In this document: positions 35,584-47,500 of the stretch, piece by piece
Layout: every line of letters begins with the position of its first letter
Numbering within the stretch: position 1 is the first letter of the stretch
Assembly: GCF_000003815.2 (NCBI RefSeq)
Contig: NC_049990.1
Span: 14,765,562-14,829,561 of the forward strand
DNA: 64,000 bases
From: Branchiostoma floridae
Lineage: Eukaryota > Chordata > Leptocardii > Amphioxiformes > Branchiostomatidae
Direction of reading: 5' to 3'
Notes under the pieces: model-generated
What the model saw: the letters and a program-made list of their open reading frames with translations, nothing else
Database searches by the model: none
What the model was told of the DNA's origin: nothing
Translations under genes and position numbers: made by a program

Positions 35584-38500
35584 ATGTGTGTATGTGTGTG
35601 CGTGTGTGTGTGGATGATGTGTGTGTGTGTGTTGTGTGTGTGCATGCACGCATGTGCCTGCGTGTGTGCGCTCACATGTGCCTGTGCATCTGCTTAATAA
35701 AGGTCTTGTGGATGTTTGTAATGGAGAGAGAGAGAATTAATGACACTGCTGACACTTGTTACATGAATTTTGCTTTGTGAACTGTGTTAATGAGAATCAT
35801 TATGTAACATTACCATCTCTGCCTTGATTCTGTCACTTTGCAAAGTTTTTCACCGTTCGTTTAATAAAGTTAAACATAATATATTTTTTTGTTGCTAGAG
35901 TGACAGCAGCCTTTGAATTCACAACGGTCTCCCTCAGCAATGGAATGTCTCGGAATCTTGATGCCCAATCCATGTGGGACTTTGAGGTGACATCATCTGA
36001 TCAGTTCCTCATCATGACATCCACCCAGCCGATCCAGGTCGTTGTGTTCGAAAAGGGAAGATCAGTGAACAACATTCAGATTGGACCAACCATGCTGGTA
36101 AACATGTTACTTTTGATAATTTCTGTACCCTAGTCTGCTTGTTATGCGTAAGAATGTTAAGAAATATTTTATCTTTTACTTTGTTTAAATTGGTGCAGTT
36201 GTATCCATGTGAAAATAATCAACCCTGACGATTGAAGGAAGAAAATTGTCTATGGACTGAAACAAATGCTTTTCCAATGTTTTAATCAACAATTACGGTA
36301 GTTTTATTCTGATAGGATGATATGACGTACAGTATTCACTCACTCACTCACTCACTCACTCACTCACTCACTCACTCACTCACTCACTCACTCACTCACT
36401 CACTCACTCACTCACTCACCCACCCAGTAACTCACTCACTCACTCACTCACTCACTCACTCACTCACTCACTCACTCACTCACTCACTCACTCACTCACT
36501 ACTGTATACAGTATTGCTGACACAATACTCAATCAGAAAGCATTTTGTTTGTAATTATTGTACTTACTATATTCTATTGAGCCTGTTTTATTGAAAAGGT
36601 CTGTGATAACCATTAATTTTGTTTGCACTAGAAAGCTAACATTTAAAGTTAGTCTAATAGTTTTGTTTATTTGTTGGTAGACCTTGTCCCCCACTGAGCA
36701 GTGGGCCTCAACATACAGCCTCACGACTTTGGAACTCTCTGGAGCTTCCAGTGTGCACAGTCTAGTCCTCTTTGTCAGAAGTGCTGACATCAGTGGTCTT
36801 CGTTTTGAAGGTGAATTTCCTTCATATTATATTATATTGTGGTGAGAGGATGTCCAGATGAACTGTTAGTTATGATCATTAACATACTAACTTGTTACTG
36901 TAATCACTGACTTTTGAAAAACAGCCATGCTTTCAGAATGTCAGTATAATTATTATATTTGATTATAAGTACTAACTTCAGAATCTCTATATGTAACGTT
37001 ACAGTAAGATCTCAATAACTTCCCTTCCGGCGGAATTTAAACATGTTCTAATTGCGATTAAAAAGTGTGTAAAAACCACGTAACTCTTAAACTAATGAGC
37101 TGTGAACTCATTAAGAATTTTGTGTTGCCGTTGTATATTTTGTTTCTACTATGTATACACTTAGCATGCATTGCATTGCATTTTCTGAATATAAGAGTAC
37201 TAAGTACTGAAACAGTTTTTGTTTGTTTTCTGTTGTTTGTTTAGTCCTAAGACACGCACAGGGTCTTATTATTTAATGTATGTATGGAAAAGGTTCATTA
37301 TTGTCTATACGATTAATTATTTCTAAAGTGAAATGTAGTCTCAATGATGCCTGTTAAACCTCTACCAGGTGGGCGATTCCCCCTGGGCACTGCATGGAGG
37401 AATATCCCCAACTCTGACCTTCCTGGGCAATGATGCAGATATCTGCAGGCACCTCCAGAGTCTGGCACGTCAGTCCGCTGGCCAGATTTGGAGCTTTTGT
37501 CTATACAACAGCAGCTGATGGGTCAACTTATGCCGTCCCAGGTATGGTATTGTGACAACTGTCAACTTTTTTGTGATCTAAACCTTCCAAAAAGCTGTAT
37601 GATTATGAAACAGTTGTGTAAGCCACGTTACCTTTGATAGAATATTCTGAAGCAAAAATGAGGCAAAATGAAAACAATTGGGTCTGAGAGAATAAAAACT
37701 TTTATCTTAACATAATTCTTTCCCTGAAAGTGCATGTGGGGCTAAATGTGTCATCTTTTCTAATCACAAAGCAATCTTTTATGTATTTCCTATCTTAGCA
37801 TTATTAGGACTGTCAGATCTATAGTCAAATCTACTTCTGGTATCTAGAATCTTGAAATCTGTAGTATTTAGACATAGGAATGTGAATACCTTATTGTGTG
37901 ACATATCATACATAGGGCATTCCATGACGAAGTGAAATCTATTTTCAATTTGCTTTGGACAGAATGAATGTCAATTAAGACCCCAAGTGCTATTATGAAT
38001 CATGCCAACTTACATTCATTGCATCTTTATGTTGCAGCTGGATACCACCTTGCCCCACTGACCGTATGTGACCAAGCCAATGCTACAGCAGGAGATGGGA
38101 GGGACAATGACTGTGATGGTCTCTTTGATGAAGAGCTGCCCAATGGCATTGATGATGACATGGATGGGACCATTGATGAGGCCGACATGGCACTTAATCC
38201 TGTAAATGTCTTGACTCCTACTCCTCTATTTACCTCATTCAGTTATGTAACATAAGATTTTCGTGTACTATTTTTCATTTGAACAATATTGCATATACAG
38301 AAAGTCTCAAAATAGATTCATCTTCCATATGATATAATGCTCGTTCACCTTAATCCGTAGGGTAACCCATATCTGTTTAAAAACAGCTTTTAGGGATAAC
38401 AAGTCTACGGATGCTAGTTTCAATTGCAATATTTTCACTTTGTAGGAAATATTATTAAGATATTACAGTATGAAGCCAATGTCCAACAACTTGATAGCCC

Positions 38501-41500
38501 AAGATACCGTTTTAAAAACAACAGATAAAGGTGAACCCACGGATAAACGGATTAACCTATGGATATAGGTGAACTAGCGTAATGCTTTTAGCTTAATAGA
38601 AAACTTTTGCTGGTTAGGAAACAAAGAAGGGAAACAAATCAACTAGCTATCTGATAGCTAGAAATCTTCATGGTGTCTTTCTGTTTGGTTATTGCAGTGT
38701 AAGACAGTTCTTTAGAACAACCAGTACTGAATTTTACCATACTCTGCAGTTTAGGTACCGGCAAGGTTACAATGTATTTTATACAAAATTTAGTTGTGGT
38801 TGTCTTAATCTGCATTGGTTAAGCTCTCAATACATGATGTTCAGAGTGTAGAATTGTGCCCAAATATAGAATATAGAAAGCATGGACAGTTTTGCTCTCC
38901 ATTATGTTATATTCTTTTCCCTCCTTTTGTTTCTGTAGTGTGATAGAAACCCTTGCAGTAATGGTGTCTGTGAGCAGACCAGGGGAGGTTACCAGTGCCG
39001 ATGTGATGCAGGGTTCTCAGGCTTCTCCTGTGATATCAGTAAGGCTTTTGAAATCCATTATGCTTTCTCCATGTCATAGGTGCTGATAAAAGTGTACAAC
39101 TGTTACAGTACAGTTTTACCAAAATGCTAGTGCAAAGAATGCTTTTATGATTGTGATTAGTAATGATAAAAGTGATGATACTCTGACTGTGGTGTCGTCA
39201 GCATCTTTCCTTAATACACATAAAGATTGTCACCTTTAAAGGACATCCTGCTGGCTTAAGTGGATTTTGGAAATTTGTTAATATGCCACAATGGGAGTCT
39301 GGTGGCAAAAGAGTTATTTTTAGAATTGTTTTGTATGTATTTGTGAATGATGGCTAGTATCAAAGACAGTTCCTTCCTAGTCTTTAAAAAGAACAGACCT
39401 TTTAATGACTGATAATGTGTATGAATAGTGGCACTGCTATTGGTATCATAGCAATAGCACGGTTTGTGTTTATCATGTGCCAATTCTACATAGTTACATG
39501 TTTGTTTTCCTTTTGAGCTGATGGCATTTCGGTGTAACGACAGACGGCCTTCAGCACCAAGGACAGTTGCAATAATTTAGAAGCAAGAATGTCTTTATTC
39601 CTGTTTCAGACAATTGTAGCAAATAGTGATAAGTTTTGACAGTGCAACAAATGGACACATACATGTGTTGTACGAAATGGCACAACTGAGTATTGCACAG
39701 GCTGCCTATTATGTAGAGTGTTGTGGAAAGTTGATGAACAAGTATCAAGGCAATGTTATTTGCTTCTTAGAGAATGCCTTTAATTCTATAAACTGACATA
39801 AACGCTATCATTTCCAGGCCTTGGTGGGCTGGATGGTCCAACCTGGCTACCCAGTGCCCCAGGTTGGATTGCAGAGGAAGATGTGGCTTGGGAGGCTCCA
39901 GCAAACCTTACTCTGGATGGTGACAACACCACCTGCTGGGGTCCTGGCAATGGGACCTGGTATCTGACTTTCAACCTGGGCAGTCCTCATACTATCTTCC
40001 AGGTACCTTGTTGTTCCTTGACAGTTAATCTGGCAGGCACTGTTGCTTATACACAAAAGACCACTTGTTACAGATTTCTGTAAGCAAAACCTGTTGTCCT
40101 ATTAATTTCCACCATCTTGTGATTCTGACACCTTCAGGCTGCCCAAAATTTATATATCTTATTTAGGTATATGAACTGATTTAGGTAAAGCCAGTATACT
40201 GTAAATGCGTTTTAGTTTGCATGTCTTTAATCACGCGGTAGCGAGAAAATGTAGTGTTTGTGGTGGTTTTGAGTTCAGGATGAAGCGACCTCCAGAAAAA
40301 TCGCTAAATATAAAATCTCTCAAAGTTTCTGCATTCACAGTTATATTCCTTCCATTCCAGGGTGTATTACCATAATAATTGTGTATAGCTTTTAACATCT
40401 ACAGATTCAGCACCTCAAGTAATATTTTCCATGTTAACAAGACTGATGACACATCTAGAGTAGTTTTGCCAAACATTAAGCATTGTGGTACAAAACTCAG
40501 ATGTATCAACAGAACATAACTAAGTAAATATAACATCTATTATCATAATACCGGTACGTTTACGACGATTTCTCTAGCCATACTGATTTGACAAATTGTC
40601 AACGCATCATTTTCTCCAGTTACATGTTGCTGTTATAGGTTACCCTTGCCACTTCTTCTGTGTAACTTTTCTGCCACTCTTGTCCGGCTAAAAGCGTAAT
40701 ATTGTAATTGTAACACGCCGCGGAATTACACGGCGAACGGGCGCGTGGTTGGGAGGGGGTGAAAAATACCGGTAGGAAGAAACACGGCACAATTAACTGC
40801 CGCTATGTACATTTATACATCCTCTGATGTTCCTTCCTTTTCTGTCAGTAAATGCATAAAACATAAACCTGCATGAGCATACAAAATGTCATGAGAAAAC
40901 GGACGTATACTGTCAAGAATTTTCATTTAACTCCTGTCCGTCACAACCGCTATGACGTAACACTTCACTGCTAGCGTAGATATAAAAATGGCGGGAAAAT
41001 GGCTGCGTACGTTCAATTTTGCCCATTCAGTCGTAGATCCGGGCTATTATGCAACGGTTCTTCACACTTTTACATGAGTTGTAGGTCACCAACAGAAATT
41101 CAAGATTGTTGTTGAATCATGTTCGTCTTGTGCCGTGAGCATGTGTGATTATGATCTATAAATTTGGCAATGAATGTGACAGTGTGTTCGTCCCACGACG
41201 GGCTGCCTACCCCGAAAAAGATACTGAAAACTTTTGGCCTTGTTGTCTTCGAATGCATTGTTATCGATGCTTTGTAAATGATGTATTGGACACCTAGATG
41301 TCTGAAGTGTGCACAGCTCAGAAATAACTATTGTTGCATGTGTAGATCTCTTTAAGTTCCAGTATTTTTAATCTACCGGTATAAGTCTTACTACCGATAT
41401 TATGCCAATGCATGTTATGTATTATGATTTTGTTTCCTTGTCCCAGGTTCGTTTCACTGATAACATGCCATCAGACTACGTCCCCAAATCTGTCACACTA

Positions 41501-44500
41501 CAAGCTAACAGTGGCCGAGGTGGCAACTGGACAGAAGTCAAGACATTTGCAATACCGGAAATGCTGAACGGCCCCATAACTTTTGGCGGTTTCTCTGCAA
41601 CTGGCAATCTCTGGAGACTGCAAGTTTCTGAAACTCATTCTGGACTTTATAACCCACAAGTGTGTGAGCTGCAGTTTTTTGGACAAGAAGGTTTGTATAC
41701 ATTTTATTACAGATTTCAAAACAGTCTTGGAAGTAGAGGAAGTAGAATTCCAGTGTCCCAGATGAAAGATAATGGATGTTATTTTAAATGTCTGACAGTT
41801 TTTAAAATCATAACCAGTTGCTTGTCAGTAAAATGCTATTTGGTGTAGAAATCCTAGCTATTATTTTTGTACTTAGGAAGACAAATATGACTGTATGTTA
41901 ATGACCTTTGAGGCAAGAAAAGTAGCACATGGCTTTGACATTAAGCTGTCGATAACTGTAAATAAGTTGCTTTGCCAGTAATGTTATTTGTTGAGCCACT
42001 TTAGGTGTTTTTGATATCACTATCAGGGCCCAATGAATTCCTCTGTCTTTAGGCTTTGTTGTTCTCAAAATATTATTTGAAACATTAACTGTTAATTTTG
42101 ACCTGTACTCAGTCTTATTTTTCTAATTGAACTTTTTAGTGGTCACCACGAGCTATGCATTGCTACCACTTCAGCAGAATTACACAGAGAACCTAGTCAA
42201 CACACAGGGAACGACAGCACTGGCTGTTGCTGTGGAAAGTAATGTAAGCTACCTGTCAAAAATACATGCATTGATTGTGTCTTTATGTATAACATTACTA
42301 GCTCCTAAATGCTTGTCATTTTCTCCCTCACTTTTAACACATTTGTGACAGTTATCCTGTATATGAGGTAAAAACTGCACTCTTGTCTTTTTGTAACGTT
42401 TGAGTTACTACTAAAATTTTGATTATCTTTCATGTACAAATGTATTAGGTGCTCAACTACTACAGCACAAGAAGAGATTTTCAGGGCCTGTACGGTCTTC
42501 AAGTTACAAACATCAAGCCTTTGTAAGTAACCAACAGCTAAGTAACAAGTAGTCTAAGAGATACAATGTACACGTAGGAGTACCCAGTTCTGACAGAAAA
42601 CAAACATTTTTATGTCAAACATTCAATGAACTTCACTGTAAAAGCCGGAGTTGGTGTGAGTTATGTAGTGTATTTTGATTTCTACAAATCCTGAAATTTT
42701 CATAAGCCTACTGAATACTGTATGCGCCTACATGTACCTACGGCTGCATAGCTATGGGACTGATGATGATGACTATGATAAAAAATTCAATTGGTACAAT
42801 GTATGAAGAGGGCACTTTAAAATTTTCTGCAGGCAATTGTAATATGCTTCACTTTTATTCAAATATCATCACACAGGGGTGCCTACGTGGCAGCAGAGGT
42901 GTCATTCATGTCCTCTGCCAGTCAAGTTATGTACCAGGAGATGGCTCTTCAAGATGCTGTTGCCATGGGAACTGTCAACAACATAGCTGTCATTAATGAC
43001 ACTGGGATAACACTAACACCAAGAGGTAATAAAGGAATCCATTCTTGTTATGCATAGATGAAAGCAGGGTGGTTAGTCAAGTAAATTTGATGCAAAAAGA
43101 GTAAACAGTGTCACCACATTAGGGCATTAATGGCCTATCTCACTAAGCAGAGGCACATTGGAGGCACTGTTAAGAAAAGTGGCTAAAATAACACAAATGT
43201 GCCTCCGTGACCAAACTACGCAGTGCCTCTAACGTGCCTCCACTTGGTAAGATAGAGGCCCTGTAGATAAAAGCTTAAAGGTGTCTGAATGACCTCAATA
43301 CAAATCCTAGTTTGTCTAATCATTGTTTAATACTTCCCATGTAATATCTACACATATGTAAAAATATGAATAAACTAGAGTTCCTCGAACACACATCTTC
43401 GCCAAATAAACATTCTTTATCGAAGGTCGTTGTTTTTGAATGATTAATGTATGTAATTATGGCTATAATGGACCGGATAAGCACCAAATACAGCTTAATA
43501 CGAGATGTCAATATAGCAAAGCTGGATGTAAGGTCTTTAGTTAGGCTAGGTTAGGCTAGGTCTTTAGTTTTATATAAGATTTCACTCTACAAAATGTACA
43601 TTGCAGTCTTTTCGTAAAAAAAGAAATAATAAACAAACTTTGAGTGACTGGCCTATATATTAGATAATAGGTCATCTAAGGGTTACCTAAGGGTCATACG
43701 TAAGGATTGTTACGGCCCCGCCTTGGTGAATGTTTGTGTCCATCTCATGAAAATAGTAAGTAAAGTTTTGCAATCGCGAGTTAAGTCAGAGGTATTTTAC
43801 ACAGTCTACCTGGCCTGGCTATCACGTCAGGCTACTCAGATCCCCCCATTCATAGCCCCGCAAAGACAAAATAGCTGATTGACAGGCATAGTAATTGCTA
43901 ATCTCCAAGTATTAGTATATTCATAAGCCTTACTTAGATCCTCCTCTACAACCTAGCACAAACCGAGACAAGATACGATACCACCCGCGTTCTATGACCG
44001 CACTCGTACAACCCGGAAGTATATGATATTGTCGTAATCGGTTGCACGGAAACCCCCATGCAGTGTGAAATCGAGGCCAAAATCAGGCAAAAAGAGCCAG
44101 TTTGAAGGCCAACTTTGACTCTTCAAATCTCATCCTGAAATAGTATTTGAATCATTAAGCGTACTGTATGCGATCGAACAACTCATGAGGATTACGTTGG
44201 CACCTTTGACAGCCTGATTTGGCCCACCGCGATGTTTTAATCTTTTTTTACGTGACCATGTCTTATGCCTCAAACGGGCGGTCGTGTAACACCCTGCCAT
44301 GGCATGACAATTAGTTCTGCTCCACCTTTGATTTGTCTGTGCTAAGACCCGGAGACTGAGGGCAGGGGGTTAATTTGGTGTGACTGGCCCTTGTCAGGGA
44401 AAGGAGATCAGGCTTCTGCTTCTGTCTGAAGGGCTTGAATGATAAATGAAGATTAATGGTCCACACATTAGTGCTGGACTAGGGTGACAATGGTGCCAGT

Positions 44501-47500
44501 GTCATGTTGCACTGCACACCACTTTTGTAAGGGATGTGGTTCTCTCCATGATAAGAATCCCAAAGTAATTATATTAAGTAGATCGCAATTTACATAATTA
44601 GCATCTCATTATGTTGATAATCACCCTAAGTACCTACCTACCAAAAGCAAAGAATATCCATCAATCCCCTCTGCAGTTATCCTTTTTAAAAGTTACAAAC
44701 TATAAGACCCACTGCAGTTCCAAACAAGCTGCTAGGGGGCCCAAAATTACACCATTCACTCCTAGTCCCAACAGCTATTCACCACTTAAAAATCATGAAC
44801 ATGGCACTTCTGGAAAATTTAGGCGCAAGTTTTGATGCTCACTTGCAGTACCAAAACAAGTCCCTAGGAGGCCCATTATCGAACTTGACCTTCCTTTCTG
44901 TGTCCCCTACCTATCAACAAAATATCATTAGCATCCATGTAGAACATCTCGAGTTATCGTGTTAACAGACAAACGCAATTACATACAAAGCCAGCTACAG
45001 CACCATAGGTAAAAGCTAGCTAAACCATTCTCGCACATGACAATCCTTTACACAACCGCTACACACCTGCCAAATATCGTAGAAATCGCCCAGCTGCATT
45101 TTGAGTTATGCTTCTCGAAACAAACCTCGAAAAAATACAAAGCTCGCTGCTGTACCGTAGGAAAATGCCAGGTAAGCCATTTTCAAACTAGGCATGCCTT
45201 TCGACAACCGCTACACACCTACAAAAAATCAAAAAGTTCCATCCACAATTTCTCGACTTATATGCTGTTGACCTACATACAGACCCAAGTAAGCAATCTT
45301 ATAATCTTCGCTGGCGAAGATAACTAAATATCTAATGACATCACCTTCAATTATTTCTCCTTTCCATCATATTCGTAACTTCTACACATACAAGTATTCT
45401 GTCATGTACATGTCAACACTGATACTGATTCTTTATCTTCCTCAGTTCCTTCGTGCACTGCCCAAACAGACCTCGTTTTTGGCATCGATGGCACTGTGTC
45501 CACCAACACATTTAGTGCCATTGTGGCCTTCATCAGGAGAGTTGTGCATACTTTCACCATTGGTGCTGATGCAACCCAAGTATCTGTAATACAGGGAGGC
45601 AGTCCATCACGGATAGATTTCCCTCTGAACCAGTACCAAAGCCTGCCAGGGCTGATACAGGGTCTTGATGCTATACAACAGACAGATACGCCAGGGGAGG
45701 GCAAGACATTTAGTAACCTTGGAGCTTTCGGGCAGATGAATGGAGGAAGGACTGGAGTGAACAGGTAAGATGGATTAGCTTTTGCAGATGACTTAATAGA
45801 CAATGATGATGTAAACAAATCTGAATTCTTGGATTGTCTTAATTTCCTTAATGTTGTACCCGTATTTAACTTCAAGACATTAGGCAGTATAGGCTAGTTT
45901 TAAACTTTTAAGACATTTTAGTCTAAATATTGCTCACCAGAACTACAGACAAAATATGCATAAATGTAAAACTTGAAAACTTATAGGCTATGAAGGTTAC
46001 GTTAATAAAAGTTAAAAATATTACAGTCTAATTACTTACCACAGCTATTGTAGACAAAAGTATCATGAAGTCAAGAAAGCATATTCCTTTGTAACCTGAA
46101 GTAGCTATTTGTCTACCAATTCTTATTACAGTGTTATACAGCATGGAGAACTTTCGTCCGGAATAAAGGAGATTAATCTATTATGGTATGAAGCAGATAT
46201 ATCATGTGTTCTGCCTCTGTGCTGTTAATCTAAGATTGCATTTTTGTTACACATGCAGGCTGTTAGTTCTTCTCACTGATGGTGTGACAGGTGCAGAAGA
46301 CTTCCAACAGGCAGCTGAAAATGATGTTGTGGTATTCACTGTTGCCATTGGTGAAGATGCTGAGCTGGCCAGCCTAGAGGCATTTAGTCCATCCAGTAAC
46401 CATGTGTTCCGTGTGCGTGACTCATATGGGCTGGTAGATCTGGGCAACAGGCTGCCAAAGAAGCTGTGTGAAGGTATTTCCTTATTTTTTTACTTCTAAT
46501 GCTAGTTAACCTCTATCTGCTGGGTTTAAAACAGGTTATTTAGAGATATCTACGTTGTATACAGTCAACAGATGGTGACAAGTTTCAATATCTTCAATAC
46601 ATGTGCTATATAGCTGTTTTAAACCACCGTCCGTGGATCTGATATCCGTAAATACCGTTATATAAACAATGGGAATAGATTAACCTGAAGATAAAGGTCA
46701 ACTAGCATTGCAATGTATCTTAAGAATTTTGATATACATGTCCTCAGATTTAGTGAGGCATTTATTTTGAGAACTTGAATGTACAAACTAATGGCTGTGT
46801 GTCTTTGTACAATTTGTCTTCTTTTACATATTGTAAACTGCAAAAGAAGAATCATGAAGTAGACATATACATGTACATGTACATAATGAGATTCTTGACA
46901 TTTTTTCTGAATGTTTTACTTAGTAGTACTTACTTTTACTTACTGAATGTTGTATTGATTCAAAATTATCTGTACTTTTGACAGTTGGTGTGACCAGCTA
47001 CATGACTGTGACCTTGGATGTGAATTACACCATGGAGTTCCTAACTGCAGCCTCCCCAGGATTCACTGCTCTCAACCTTGCTGTTAAAACTACCGTATGT
47101 TCCGTCTACTTACAGATCATATCGTATATACTACAAAATGTATTTGTCTATGAAAAAATCCTGTCTCAAATGGTTTGCCTCTATGCAGTCAGCATTTTCT
47201 TGCATTAAATGAACAGCTTATTCCTGTATGGGTATTGAGAACCATTATTATGAGTTAACAATAAGAACCCATAGTGAATCAAATCTCACATTGATATGTT
47301 TAGTAAAAAATAGTTGAACAAAGCCACAAAATTTATGCCTGCTATGTAGGTAGAAGTTGACATGTGTGCCACAAAAAAAGAAGTCTCAGGCAGAACTTAT
47401 CTCAGAAATGCTGTTGATATAGGTAAGTTTACACTTTGTCAATATTAAGACTGAAACAGAGATACCAACTTATTGTGACTATGGTTTGGAACCAGGGTTT

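Noticed and set aside
35465-35780. Cys/Val-rich and His/Thr-rich frames on both strands
   Set aside because: Translations of the (GT)n microsatellite.
36322-36594. 90-codon frame of repeated THSL
   Set aside because: Translation of the (CACT)n microsatellite.
41000-41110. Short open frame starting MAAYVQFCPFSRR
   Set aside because: Too short, no family and in the middle of an intron; reported only as part of the CpG-rich patch.
45402-45875. 157-codon minus-strand frame
   Set aside because: Antisense shadow of VWA module 4.
47351-47421. Exon-like stretch between 'gctatgtag' and 'ggtaag'
   Set aside because: The canonical 65-nt middle SEA exon is at 47553-47617 and joins exon 53 in phase, leaving no place for another exon.
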